From the NCBI RefSeq assembly GCF_000696385.1, contig NZ_JJMN01000017.1:1-56893 (forward strand): a stretch of 56,893 nucleotides of DNA, read 5' to 3'. The DNA is from Vibrio metoecus (GTDB taxonomy: Bacteria; Pseudomonadota; Gammaproteobacteria; Enterobacterales; Vibrionaceae). The notes beneath the pieces were generated by a model that was not told where the DNA came from, made no database searches, and saw only the letters and a program-made list of their open reading frames with translations. A program made the position numbers and the translations under genes. Below are positions 28,250 to 39,059 of the stretch, one piece after another (the first letter of the stretch is position 1; every line of letters starts with the position of its first letter).

Positions 28250-29734
28250 TTAAGCGGTTTTCGTCACGCCTTCCGGTTTTTCTTCATCCGCAAGGTCAGT
28301 TTCCCCTTTGCCTTTAGACACTTTAGCCACATAAGCCAGAGCACCTAGTGAAGCAAGCACGCCCGCAATGGTTGAAATCTGCATCGGTAAGCCAAAGCCT
28401 AACGTACTGCTGTTAAGGATGAAGCTGATACACACGGTAGTCATAAACAGCGCAGGTACCGTACAGATCCAGTGCAGTTTGTTATGGCGCATCAGGTAAG
28501 CGGTAGCTGTCCACAGCATCATGACTGCGGTCGCTTGATTCGCAAAACCGAAGTAGCGCCAGATGATACCGAAATCGACTTGAGTCAGCACTGCACCGAT
28601 AACGAACAGAGGTACTGCCATCAGTAGGCGGTTACGCAGTGTTTTCTGCTCCATGTTGAAGTATTCAGCCAAGATCAGACGGCTTGAACGGAACGCGGTA
28701 TCACCCGAAGTGATAGGCAGGATCACCACGCCAAGGAAAGCAATCACACCACCAAACACACCCAGCAGGCCGAAAGAAGCACCGTAAACCACGTTGCCTG
28801 GGCCACCGTTTTTCACCGCTTCAGACAGCGCTTCCAGTGAGCCGAAGAAAGACAGAGCAATAGTACACCAGATAAGAGCAATGATGCCTTCGCCAATCAT
28901 CGCGCCGTAAAACACGAAGCGACCGTTCTTCTCATTTTCCATACAGCGCGCCATCAGTGGAGACTGAGTGGCGTGGAAGCCAGAGATAGCACCACAAGCG
29001 ATGGTGATGAACAGCGCTGGCCACAGTGGCATGTCATTCGGGTTGAGGTTTTTCACCATATCGCTGATTTCAAATCCGCCTAGCACTTGGTGCTCAGAAG
29101 AGAACGCAATCGCCGTCATCAAACCAACCGACATGAAAATCAGTAGCGCACCAAACAGAGGGTAGAAACGGCCGATGATTTTATCAACAGGAACGATAGT
29201 CGCCAGAATGTAGTAAGCGAAGATGATCACGACCATGGTGGTCATGCTCACTGTAAAATCCGTTTGTTGGTTAATCAGGTTAGTGATCATGCCCGCTGGG
29301 GCTGAAACGAACACCACACCAACCAGAAGTAGCAACACAATGGCAAAAATGTTCATAAAGTGTTTTGCGCCATTGCCTAAGTAACGACCCGTGATGGATG
29401 GAACCGAAGCACCACCGTTACGGATAGAAAGCATACCAGAGAAGTAGTCGTGCACTGCACCTGCGAAGATACAGCCAACTACGATCCACAGCATAGCCGC
29501 AGGGCCATACAGCGCACCCATAATTGGACCAAAGATAGGGCCAACACCGGCGATGTTCAGCAGTTGTACGAGATACACTTTTGGGGTGGACATCGGTACA
29601 TAGTCGACGCCGTCAGTTTTTGTATGGGCAGGGGTTTGACGCTTTTCGTTGATGCCAAATACTTTCTCTACGAAAGCTCCGTAAATAAAGTAACCGCCAA
29701 CGAGGGCTACGACACAGGTAATAAACCACAACAT
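28250..29734 (-). CDS. CstA-family pyruvate/peptide transporter (BtsT/BtsU-like)
   Basis: A 494-residue inner membrane protein with about 13-14 hydrophobic segments, shorter than the roughly 700 residues of E. coli CstA. The family motifs are present: DGVDYVPMSTPKVYLVQ, GVGPIFGPIMGALYGP, FAGAVHDYFSGMLS and FHATQSPLMARCMENE. CstA relatives in E. coli (BtsT) import pyruvate, and short CstA proteins in vibrios have been described as targets of BtsSR-like systems. The upstream gap contains a six-copy 20-bp-period motif resembling the BtsR site, and a BtsSR-like pair is encoded at 35.3-37.7 kb. Substrate is inferred. Confidence 0.85.
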   Translation of the reverse strand: MLWFITCVVALVGGYFIYGAFVEKVFGINEKRQTPAHTKTDGVDYVPMSTPKVYLVQLLNIAGVGPIFGPIMGALYGPAAMLWIVVGCIFAGAVHDYFSGMLSIRNGGASVPSITGRYLGNGAKHFMNIFAIVLLLLVGVVFVSAPAGMITNLINQQTDFTVSMTTMVVIIFAYYILATIVPVDKIIGRFYPLFGALLIFMSVGLMTAIAFSSEHQVLGGFEISDMVKNLNPNDMPLWPALFITIACGAISGFHATQSPLMARCMENEKNGRFVFYGAMIGEGIIALIWCTIALSFFGSLEALSEAVKNGGPGNVVYGASFGLLGVFGGVIAFLGVVILPITSGDTAFRSSRLILAEYFNMEQKTLRNRLLMAVPLFVIGAVLTQVDFGIIWRYFGFANQATAVMMLWTATAYLMRHNKLHWICTVPALFMTTVCISFILNSSTLGFGLPMQISTIAGVLASLGALAYVAKVSKGKGETDLADEEKPEGVTKTA

Positions 29735-29814
29735 AGCGTTTGTCCTTTTGTTAATGAATTAAGCTCACTGTGGATAGTAATCTATCAATATGCGAGCTTC
29801 ACTGGCTTTCCGAG

Positions 29815-29922
29815 TCAGTGGTCGTGTAGGGAATTAAACGGCATTTAGCTCGTTTGAGCGGCGCAAGTGAATCCTCAGCGGCAGCCAATAAATTTAAGTG
29901 ACAGCCTGTGCTATTCAGTGGC
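29815..29922 (-). promoter_or_regulatory. Six 8-bp direct repeats at exact 20-bp period upstream of the CstA-like gene
   Basis: On the plus strand the copies are TCAGTGGT (29815), TAAACGGC (29835), TGAGCGGC (29855), TCAGCGGC (29875), TAAGTGAC (29895) and TCAGTGGC (29915). The consensus is TNARYGRY. Read toward the transporter gene this is RYCRYTNA, close to the E. coli BtsR motif ACC(G/A)CT(C/T)A, which as I recall occurs in tandem about 21 bp apart. The 12-bp spacers are unrelated in sequence, so this is a set of sites on one face of the helix rather than a copied repeat. It lies 81-188 bp before the transporter ATG. Confidence 0.8.
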
Positions 29923-29970
29923 ATGCTCATTTCATCGTCAGATTGAGAACTGATTAACTCAAGGTAAAAC

Positions 29971-30312
29971 ATGAAAAAATGGATTCTTATTAGCGTTATG
30001 TTGCTGCTCTCGGGTTGTGCTGCCAGCGAGTCAACGTGGGAGAAAGAAGGCAATTGGTACCAAGTTGGTTACCACGATGCGTTAGCTGGGCATTCTCAGC
30101 GCAGTTATAAAAGCTTAGCCACACTAGGTTCGGTAAAGTTGAGCGATTACGAGCAAGGCTATCAGCAAGGGTTGGAGCAATATTGCAATCCGAATGCGGC
30201 CTATCAAATCGGTTTAAGTGGTCAATACTATGAAGGGATTTGTGAAGGTACCGAGCAAGCTCTACGTTTTCGTATGGAGTGGCAACGCGGTTGGAATGAG
30301 TACAATCAATAG
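29971..30312 (+). CDS. DUF2799-like outer membrane lipoprotein
   Basis: A 113-residue protein beginning MKKWILISVMLLLSGCAAS, a signal peptide with the lipobox LSGC, so it should be processed by Lgt and LspA. Ser and Glu after the cysteine do not suggest inner membrane retention. The mature part has repeated glycine-tyrosine patterns (YQVGYHDALAGH, DYEQGYQQGLEQYC, YQIGLSGQYYEGIC) characteristic of DUF2799 proteins, whose function is unknown. The AAGG ribosome site lies before the ATG. It is divergent from the CstA-like gene, so the six-repeat array could also influence it, and it is 15 bp before the antiporter gene. Confidence 0.75.
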   Translation: MKKWILISVMLLLSGCAASESTWEKEGNWYQVGYHDALAGHSQRSYKSLATLGSVKLSDYEQGYQQGLEQYCNPNAAYQIGLSGQYYEGICEGTEQALRFRMEWQRGWNEYNQ

Positions 30313-30327
30313 CCGATTAGAGGTGCA

Positions 30328-32130
30328 ATGATGCACGAAGAGTCGATAGCCCTGACGATTGCCGCAGTAGGCGTCGTCGGTTTGGGATGCCAATGGTTAG
30401 CGTGGCGGTTGCGTCTGCCCGCCATCTTATTTTTGCTGTTGGCGGGGATTTTGGCCGGTCCTGTGTTTGCGGTGTTAAATCCCGAAGCCTTACTGGGTGA
30501 CTTATTATTTCCACTCGTCTCACTCGCGGTGGCGGTGATTTTGTTTGAAGGCAGTTTGACCTTAAACTTCAAAGAGATCCGCGGCGTCAGTAATACGGTT
30601 TGGAGCATTGTCACTGTTGGCGCACTCGTCTCATGGGGGATCACCAGCACGGCTGCACATTGGTTGCTTGGCTTTGAATGGCCGTTAGCACTGATGTTTG
30701 GCAGCTTGACTGTGGTCACCGGCCCAACGGTGATTGTGCCTTTGCTGCGTACTGTGCGCCCAACGGCACGCTTAGCCAATATTCTGCGTTGGGTAGGGGA
30801 GTTTTTAATCGACCCACTTGGCGCACTGTTTGTGGTGATGGTGTATGAATTCATCGTATCTAGCAGTCATGCCCATAGCTTAGAAGTGTTTAGCCTGATT
30901 TTATTGGTCGGTTTTTCCATCGGTATCGCTTCTGGAGCAGCGGTGGCGGCGGTACTGCGCAGAGGCTTGTTGCCGGAGTACTTGCAGCCGTTTGCGGTGC
31001 TGAGTGTCGTGCTCGGAGTGTTTGCTGCGTCTAATGCCTTGGAGTCCGAATCTGGCCTACTGACCGTGACAGTCATGGGGATGTGGCTGGCGAATGCCAA
31101 AGGGGTCAACATTCAGCACATTTTGCACTTTAAAGAGCACTTGACGATTTTGCTGATCACAGGGCTGTTTATTCTGCTCGCGGCGCGGATTGAAGTGGCG
31201 GATTTCCAAGCCTTAGGTTGGAGTGCCTTAGGACTGTTTGTGGTGATGCAACTTCTGGCTCGCCCTGCGTCTATCTTCATTTCAACTTTGCGCAGCACGC
31301 TCAATGTTCGTGAAAAAGCCTTTTTAGCTTGGGTGGCTCCGCGCGGGATTGTGGCCGCTTCGATCTCTTCTCTGTTTGCCATCAAATTGATGGAGTTTGG
31401 TATTGCCGATGCCAAGCTATTAGTGCCGCTGACCTTTATGGTGATCATTGGCACCGTCGTGCTGCAAAGTGCGACTGCTCGACCAATGGCGTTGGCATTG
31501 AAGGTGTCTGAACCTGTGCCGAAAGGCTTTTTGATCATTGGTGCGAATGATGTGGCGCGTCAGGTTGGCTTAGCGATCGCTAAGTATGATTGTCGAGTCG
31601 TGGTGACGGATTCCAACTGGGACTACATTCGCCAAGCTCGAATGGCAGGTCTGGAGCACTATTACGGTAACCCAATATCTAGCCATGCCGAGGATTACCT
31701 CAATTTGATTGGGATTGGGCATGTGTTGGCACTCAGCCCTGATAAACACTTCAACATCATGGCCTGTATGCAGTTTTTATCCGACTTTGGTGATAAGCGT
31801 GTATTTTGCCTTAATGACAACGCGTCCAATAACGTCAGTGAAAAGCATCTAGTGGCTCAGGAATACCATGGCTTGCCATTTTTAGGTGGTGAAGTGAGTT
31901 ACAAAAAACTGGCGAGTTTAGTCGGCCAAGGTGCGGAAGTGAAGCACACCAAATTGAGCGAAAACTTCACTTATCAGGATTATCAGCAAACCCACAAAGA
32001 GAGTTTTGTTTTGCCGCTGTTTTTAGTCGACAGCCGTGGGCGGGTGCAGATGTGTCAGGATGTGGCGAGTTTTGCGCCGAAAGAGGGCGAAATCGTCGTC
32101 TCGCTTATCAAAAGTCACGAGAGCCCATAG
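30328..32130 (+). CDS. NhaP-like cation:proton antiporter with C-terminal nucleotide-binding domain
   Basis: A 600-residue membrane protein. The first 390 residues form about 12 hydrophobic helices with antiporter-type motifs, including VILFEGSLTLNFKEI, GPTVIVPLLRTVRP and WVGEFLIDPLGAL with charged residues inside the membrane. From about residue 400, GFLIIGANDVARQVGLAIAK begins a Rossmann-like TrkA-N/RCK domain of the kind that gates K+ transport. V. cholerae has several NhaP-type K+(Na+)/H+ antiporters; which paralogue this is I cannot settle. It starts at ATGATG, 15 bp after the lipoprotein gene, and its stop codon lies inside a terminator hairpin. Confidence 0.82.
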   Translation: MMHEESIALTIAAVGVVGLGCQWLAWRLRLPAILFLLLAGILAGPVFAVLNPEALLGDLLFPLVSLAVAVILFEGSLTLNFKEIRGVSNTVWSIVTVGALVSWGITSTAAHWLLGFEWPLALMFGSLTVVTGPTVIVPLLRTVRPTARLANILRWVGEFLIDPLGALFVVMVYEFIVSSSHAHSLEVFSLILLVGFSIGIASGAAVAAVLRRGLLPEYLQPFAVLSVVLGVFAASNALESESGLLTVTVMGMWLANAKGVNIQHILHFKEHLTILLITGLFILLAARIEVADFQALGWSALGLFVVMQLLARPASIFISTLRSTLNVREKAFLAWVAPRGIVAASISSLFAIKLMEFGIADAKLLVPLTFMVIIGTVVLQSATARPMALALKVSEPVPKGFLIIGANDVARQVGLAIAKYDCRVVVTDSNWDYIRQARMAGLEHYYGNPISSHAEDYLNLIGIGHVLALSPDKHFNIMACMQFLSDFGDKRVFCLNDNASNNVSEKHLVAQEYHGLPFLGGEVSYKKLASLVGQGAEVKHTKLSENFTYQDYQQTHKESFVLPLFLVDSRGRVQMCQDVASFAPKEGEIVVSLIKSHESP

Positions 32131-32144
32131 GGCTCTCGTTTTTC
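32117..32144 (+). terminator. Terminator overlapping the antiporter stop codon
   Basis: ACGAGAGCCC-ATA-GGGCTCTCGT is a perfect 10-bp stem followed by T residues. The TAG stop (32128-32130) lies in its loop and arm. Confidence 0.85.
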
Positions 32145-32153
32145 TCTGATTTT

Positions 32154-34207
<2,054 letters not shown>

Positions 34208-34312
34208 TTGGTTATCCCTCTGTCATATTCAAACAAAGGCATTGTAATTGAAAAATAAACTGAATAACCTCGTGGCTTGTGACAATTTTGCCAATTTTTT
34301 CAAGGAGCAAGC

Positions 34313-35305
34313 ATGGGACCGCTTTGGTTGGATGTGGCCGGTTACGAACTGAGTGCCGAAGATCGCGAAATTCTGCAGCACCCTACAGTGGGTGGTGTGA
34401 TTCTGTTTGGTCGCAACTATCACGATAACCAGCAATTGCTGGCACTCAATAAAGCGATCCGTCAAGCGGCGAAAAGACCGATTTTGATTGGTGTCGATCA
34501 AGAAGGTGGCCGTGTGCAGCGTTTCCGTGAAGGCTTTTCTCGCATTCCCCCTGCGCAGTATTACGCGCGTGCTGAGAATGGCGTTGAGCTTGCTGAGCAG
34601 GGCGGTTGGTTGATGGCGGCAGAGCTGATTGCACACGATGTCGATTTAAGTTTTGCGCCCGTGCTTGATATGGGCTTTGCGTGTAAAGCGATTGGCAACC
34701 GTGCTTTTGGTGAAGATGTTCAAACTGTACTTAAGCACAGCAGTGCTTTTCTGCGCGGCATGAAAGCCGTCGGCATGGCGACCACAGGCAAACATTTTCC
34801 CGGTCATGGCGCGGTGATTGCCGATTCGCATTTAGAGACCCCTTACGATGAGCGGGAGACGATTGCGCAAGATATAGCGATTTTCCGTGCGCAAATTGAT
34901 GCTGGAGTTTTGGATGCCATGATGCCAGCGCATGTGGTGTATCCGCATTACGATGCTCAACCTGCGAGCGGTTCGAGCTACTGGCTAAAACAAGTGTTAC
35001 GTGAAGAACTTGGCTTTCAAGGCATCGTGTTCTCTGATGATTTGAGCATGGAAGGCGCAGCCGTGATGGGGGGGCCAGTTGAGCGCTCCCATCAAGCTTT
35101 GGTCGCGGGTTGTGACATGATTTTGATGTGTAACAAGCGTGAGGCGGCGGTCGAAGTGCTGGATAACCTTCCGATCATGGAAGTGCCGCAAGCTGAAGCA
35201 CTGCTGAAAAAACAGCAATTCAGCTACAGTGAGCTGAAGCGCTCAGAGCGTTGGCAGCAAGCGTCAGCCAATATGCAGCGCTTAATCGAGCAGTTCTCCG
35301 AATAG
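34313..35305 (+). CDS. nagZ: Beta-N-acetylglucosaminidase NagZ
   Basis: NagZ removes GlcNAc from GlcNAc-anhydroMurNAc muropeptides in the cytoplasm; its products signal beta-lactamase induction in some species. The 330-residue GH3 enzyme shows [31 protein letters not shown] (the catalytic His-Asp loop) and the nucleophile aspartate in [12 protein letters not shown] strong CAAGGAGCAAGC precedes the ATG. It is divergent from anmK, and the gap of about 100 bp must serve both directions. Confidence 0.96.
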   Translation: MGPLWLDVAGYELSAEDREILQHPTVGGVILFGRNYHDNQQLLALNKAIRQAAKRPILIGVDQEGGRVQRFREGFSRIPPAQYYARAENGVELAEQGGWLMAAELIAHDVDLSFAPVLDMGFACKAIGNRAFGEDVQTVLKHSSAFLRGMKAVGMATTGKHFPGHGAVIADSHLETPYDERETIAQDIAIFRAQIDAGVLDAMMPAHVVYPHYDAQPASGSSYWLKQVLREELGFQGIVFSDDLSMEGAAVMGGPVERSHQALVAGCDMILMCNKREAAVEVLDNLPIMEVPQAEALLKKQQFSYSELKRSERWQQASANMQRLIEQFSE

Positions 35306-35331
35306 TTTTGCTCATCGAAGTGGAGCTGGGA

Positions 35332-36045
35332 TCAGTAAAATCCCAGCATCTCTTTCAGCTCTTTAAGATAACGGCGGCTGACTGGAACCTTGTGACCCGT
35401 ATGAGTGATCATCTCCGCCAGCCCGTTTTCTAACAGTTTAATTTCGCGAATCGCTTTCAAATTCACCAAGTACTGGCGATGACAGCGCACTAACGCGGTT
35501 TTCTCTTCCAATACCTTCAAGGTCAATTGACTGGTCGCTTTTTGTTGCGCCGTCTGCACATTGACGCCACTGATGTCACTGTAGGCAAATTCCACTTCAT
35601 GAATCGGCAGTAGCACAATTCGGTTTAAACCCGTGCAAGGGAGCTGATCTAGGCTCGGTTGCGTCAGTGGTGAGTAGTCACTTTTCTTATGTTGGCGCAG
35701 CAAACGCTGCACGGTTTTGGCTAAACGTTCGGTATCCACGGGTTTGAGTAGGTAATCAAACGCGTTATCTTCAAACGCTTGCAGCGCATATTGATCGTAG
35801 GCGGTAACAAACACCACCTCAGGCATGGTCTCTGGGTCAAGCATACTCAGCAGCTCAATGCCCGAAATTTGCGGCATCTGAATATCCAAAAACACCACAT
35901 CCGGCTTGAGTTGATTGACTTTTTTCAACCCTTCAATTGCATTGCTGGCTTGGCCTATGACTTCAATCTGGCCGCTTTCCGTCAAGAGTTCCGCGAGTTC
36001 TTCGCGGGCAAAGCGTTCATCGTCAATGACTAATGCAGTTAACAT
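35332..36045 (-). CDS. btsR: LytTR response regulator, BtsR-like
   Basis: A 237-residue response regulator. The receiver domain has the acidic pair DDE at 8-10, phospho-acceptor Asp54 in VVFLDIQMPQISG, a conserved Thr-Ala (VTAYDQYALQAF) and Lys in LLKPVD. A LytTR DNA-binding domain covers about 137-237 (VHCHRQYLVNL-like VRCHRQYLVNLKAI). Ten bp separate it from the kinase gene, so they form one operon. E. coli BtsR (YehT, 239 residues) activates a CstA-family pyruvate transporter gene by binding tandem sites. Such sites are present at 29.8 kb here. YpdB is the main alternative but the kinase matches BtsS better. Confidence 0.82.
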   Translation of the reverse strand: MLTALVIDDERFAREELAELLTESGQIEVIGQASNAIEGLKKVNQLKPDVVFLDIQMPQISGIELLSMLDPETMPEVVFVTAYDQYALQAFEDNAFDYLLKPVDTERLAKTVQRLLRQHKKSDYSPLTQPSLDQLPCTGLNRIVLLPIHEVEFAYSDISGVNVQTAQQKATSQLTLKVLEEKTALVRCHRQYLVNLKAIREIKLLENGLAEMITHTGHKVPVSRRYLKELKEMLGFY

Positions 36046-36054
36046 GTTAATCCC

Positions 36055-37731
36055 TTAGTAAGTGCCTTGCTGTGGAATGACAAAGCTCATTCGCGTGTAC
36101 TCTTGCGGCGCTACTTCAATCTGTAGCCCTGATTGTGTACCAAATTTATTGGTGAGACGTTTCTGAACAATTTGCATCCCTAAACCATCGTAATCTTCAC
36201 TCGGTGGTTGATAGAGCCCAGCGTTGTCTTCCACCACGACGCGCATTCCCCCTTCAACCATTTCACTGTAAATGCGCACCTTGCCAGCTTCGAGTAGGTT
36301 AGAGGTGCCGTGTTTGATGGCATTTTCCACCAAAGGCTGCAAGGTGAAGCTGGGAACATTACGCTCTAGCAGGGCCTCATCAATTGCAATTTCCACATCG
36401 AGCCGATCACTAAAGCGCGCTTTTTCAATGGTGAGATAAGCGTTCACGTGAGCCAGTTCTTCACGCAGCGTAACGGTTTCGACGTTCTGTTTGAGGTTAC
36501 TGCGGAAAAATTGCGACAGATGCAAAATCAGTTCGCGGGCTTTATCTGGCTCGCGGCGGATCACCGCACTGATGGTGTTGAGTGCGTTAAACAGAAAATG
36601 CGGATTGACTTGCGCTTGCAGCAGTTTGATTTCCGCTCGCGAAAGCAGGATTTGTTTTTGCTGATATTCGCCATACAGAATTTGGCTGGATAGCAGTTGG
36701 GCGATGCCCTGTGCCATTGACATATTGATGGTGGAAAACAGCTTACGTTTCGGTTCGTAGAGCTTGATGGTGCCGATCACTCGATCGCCAGCTCGCAACG
36801 GAATGATTAACGCAGACCCCAGTTTGCAGGTCGGAGACAAAGAACATTGATAAGGGTGCTCTTTGCCATCGAGATAGATGATGGTGTTGCGATTAATCGC
36901 ATCGAGCGTGCTTTGCGAGCTGATCGGCGTATTGGGTTTATGGTGATCATCGCCAATCCCGACAAAGGCGAGAATCTTTTCGCGATCGGTGATCGAGACC
37001 GCGCCGACATTGGTCTGTTCATACACGATTCGGGCAATTTTGTTGGCATTTTCTGGGTTAAAACCGGCAGCAAGGATACCTACAGAACGCTCGGCAATAT
37101 TCAGAGCGCGGCGTGAAAACGTCGCCGAATACTCTTCAAAAATGGTTTTGCGATCGAGCAGGATGCTCATAAACAGTGCGGCACCGACTGAGTTAGCAAT
37201 GATCATCGGCGCGGCGATGGTGGAAACCAGCGCGTAAGACTGTTCAAACGGTTTAGCCACGACCAAGATGATCAGCATCTGCACAATTTCGGCAAATAAG
37301 GTGACCGCAAAGACAATGCTTGGGCTAAACAGTAATTTCCCTTTGCCTTTGCGCAGTAAATAGGTGTGTAGCAAGCCGCCAATTAAACCTTCAGCGGTGG
37401 TAGAAATCGCGCAGGCGAGATCGGTAAATCCCCCTAAGGTATAGCGGTGTAAGCCTCCGGTGAGGCCAACCGCAAAACCAATCACAGGTCCACCAAACAG
37501 ACCTCCCATTACAGCGCCGATGGCACGCGTATTGGCAATCGCATCATTGATCTGCAGGCCAAAGTAGGTGCCCATAATGCAAAACAGCGAAAACAGAACA
37601 TAAACACTGATTTTGTGGTCAAACCGACCAGAAATGTTAAGTAAAGGAATGAAGATCGGCGTTTTACTCAACATATAGGCGAGAACAAGGTAAACACACA
37701 TCTGTTGCAGTAATGAGAGGATGAGATCCAT
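36055..37731 (-). CDS. btsS: LytS-family sensor histidine kinase, BtsS-like
   Basis: A 558-residue kinase. Residues 1-195 form the 5TMR-LYT membrane sensor with NTRAIGAVMGGLFGGPVIG. A GAF domain (about 215-355) follows with the distinctive ITDREKILAFVGIGDDHHKP. Then comes the LytS-type kinase with the phospho-acceptor His378 in QVNPHFLFNALNTI, and an ATPase domain with VENAIKHGTSNL and a glycine loop. The GIGDDHH segment and the domain lengths match E. coli BtsS (561 residues), a high-affinity pyruvate sensor. Pyruvate sensing here is inferred from that similarity. Confidence 0.85.
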   Translation of the reverse strand: MDLILSLLQQMCVYLVLAYMLSKTPIFIPLLNISGRFDHKISVYVLFSLFCIMGTYFGLQINDAIANTRAIGAVMGGLFGGPVIGFAVGLTGGLHRYTLGGFTDLACAISTTAEGLIGGLLHTYLLRKGKGKLLFSPSIVFAVTLFAEIVQMLIILVVAKPFEQSYALVSTIAAPMIIANSVGAALFMSILLDRKTIFEEYSATFSRRALNIAERSVGILAAGFNPENANKIARIVYEQTNVGAVSITDREKILAFVGIGDDHHKPNTPISSQSTLDAINRNTIIYLDGKEHPYQCSLSPTCKLGSALIIPLRAGDRVIGTIKLYEPKRKLFSTINMSMAQGIAQLLSSQILYGEYQQKQILLSRAEIKLLQAQVNPHFLFNALNTISAVIRREPDKARELILHLSQFFRSNLKQNVETVTLREELAHVNAYLTIEKARFSDRLDVEIAIDEALLERNVPSFTLQPLVENAIKHGTSNLLEAGKVRIYSEMVEGGMRVVVEDNAGLYQPPSEDYDGLGMQIVQKRLTNKFGTQSGLQIEVAPQEYTRMSFVIPQQGTY

Positions 37732-37838
37732 AACCTGTCCATCGTCTGAGCGGAAAAACGGCTTATTTTAAGATACTCAAAGCGAACAAAACACGCTTTA
37801 TTCCCCAGTTTGTGTGCCAAGTGTCATTAAATGAGTGG

Positions 37839-37856
37839 TGTAGTTTTTAATTTACA
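37839..37856 (+). promoter_or_regulatory. TyrR box 1 upstream of aroF
   Basis: TGTAGT-N6-TTTACA, ten of twelve conserved positions of the TyrR consensus TGTAAA-N6-TTTACA. Confidence 0.65.
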
Positions 37857-37861
37857 TTAAA

Positions 37862-37879
37862 TGTTGGTTTAAATTTACA
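37862..37879 (+). promoter_or_regulatory. TyrR box 2 upstream of aroF
   Basis: TGTTGG-N6-TTTACA, 23 bp after box 1, about two helical turns, as in paired TyrR boxes that bind a hexamer. Confidence 0.6.
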
Positions 37880-37945
37880 CTTGCATTGTTTTTAAAGCCT
37901 GTTAACGTGTTTTCTGTTTAAGTTTCCAGCTCACCTTGTTGGGTG

Positions 37946-37963
37946 TGTAAATAATAAATTACA
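37946..37963 (+). promoter_or_regulatory. TyrR box 3, just before the aroF start
   Basis: TGTAAA-N6-ATTACA, eleven of twelve conserved positions. It lies 10 bp before the ATG, so bound TyrR would block transcription start or elongation. Confidence 0.65.
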
Positions 37964-37972
37964 GGTGATGAG

Positions 37973-39047
37973 ATGAAAAAAAGTGAATTGAGTGATGTGA
38001 ATATCAGTGATGAACAGATATTGATCACCCCCGATGCCTTAAAAGCCAAGATTCCACTCAGCGACAAGGCGCGTAAGTTTATTCGTGAGTCACGCCAGAC
38101 GGTGGCGGACATTATCCACAAACGCGATCCCCGCTTGCTGATCGTCTGTGGCCCTTGCTCAATTCATGATGTAGATGCGGCGAAAGAGTACGCCAAAAAA
38201 CTCAAAGCACTCTCGGCGCAGCTGAGCGACCAGCTCTACATCGTAATGCGCGTGTACTTTGAAAAACCGCGTACCACGGTCGGTTGGAAAGGGCTGATTA
38301 ACGATCCGCATCTTGATGGCAGTTTTGATATCGAACACGGTCTGCATGTCGGGCGTCAACTCTTGGTCGATTTAGCCGAAATGGAAATCCCACTGGCAAC
38401 CGAAGCGTTGGACCCGATTAGCCCACAATACTTGGCGGATACTTTTAGTTGGGCGGCGATTGGTGCGCGCACCACAGAATCACAAACTCACCGCGAGATG
38501 GCAAGTGGCCTTTCCATGCCAATCGGCTTTAAAAATGGCACGGATGGTAACTTGGCAACGGCGATTAATGCCATGCAGGCCGCTTCATCCAGTCACCGCT
38601 TTATGGGAATTAACCGCGAAGGGCAAGTGGCACTGCTCACGACACAAGGCAACCCGAATGGACATGTGATTTTACGTGGTGGCAAACAGACCAACTACGA
38701 TTCGGTTTCTGTCGCGGAATGTGAAGAAGAGATGCAAAAAGCGCGTTTGGAACCCTCTTTGATGGTGGATTGCAGCCATGCGAACTCACGTAAAGACTAC
38801 CGCCGCCAGCCGTTGGTGGCAGAAGATGTGATTCATCAAATCCGTGAAGGCAATCGCTCGATCATTGGCCTGATGATTGAAAGCCATCTCAATGAAGGAA
38901 ATCAGTCTTCGGATCTGCCTCGTGAAAAAATGCAATACGGAGTCTCGATCACTGACGGCTGTATAAATTGGTCAACGACTGAGGCATTATTACGTCGTGC
39001 GCAATCAGGAACTTATTCCCTTTTTGCACAATCGTTTGCAAGGATAA
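37973..39047 (+). CDS. aroF: DAHP synthase, tyrosine-sensitive type, C-terminus frameshifted
   Basis: Condenses phosphoenolpyruvate and erythrose-4-phosphate, the first step of aromatic biosynthesis. Motifs include LIVCGPCSIHD, YFEKPRTTVGWKGLINDP, IGARTTESQTHREM, GFKNGTDG and VDCSHANSRKD. The plain frame runs to 39100 and overlaps tyrA. One extra A at 39003-39004 causes this: without it the end reads RRAHQELIPFLHNRLQG with a stop at 39045-39047, 357 residues, near the 356 of E. coli AroF. I prefer aroF to aroG because tyrA follows by 12 bp and three TyrR boxes precede it, exactly the E. coli aroF-tyrA plan. Confidence 0.9.
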
Positions 39048-39059
39048 CAAGGATAAAAC

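Noticed and set aside
30306..30854. A 182-residue minus-strand frame opposite the antiporter gene
   Set aside because: Antisense shadow of a membrane protein gene; no ribosome site and low-complexity Thr/Ser/Asn/Lys composition.
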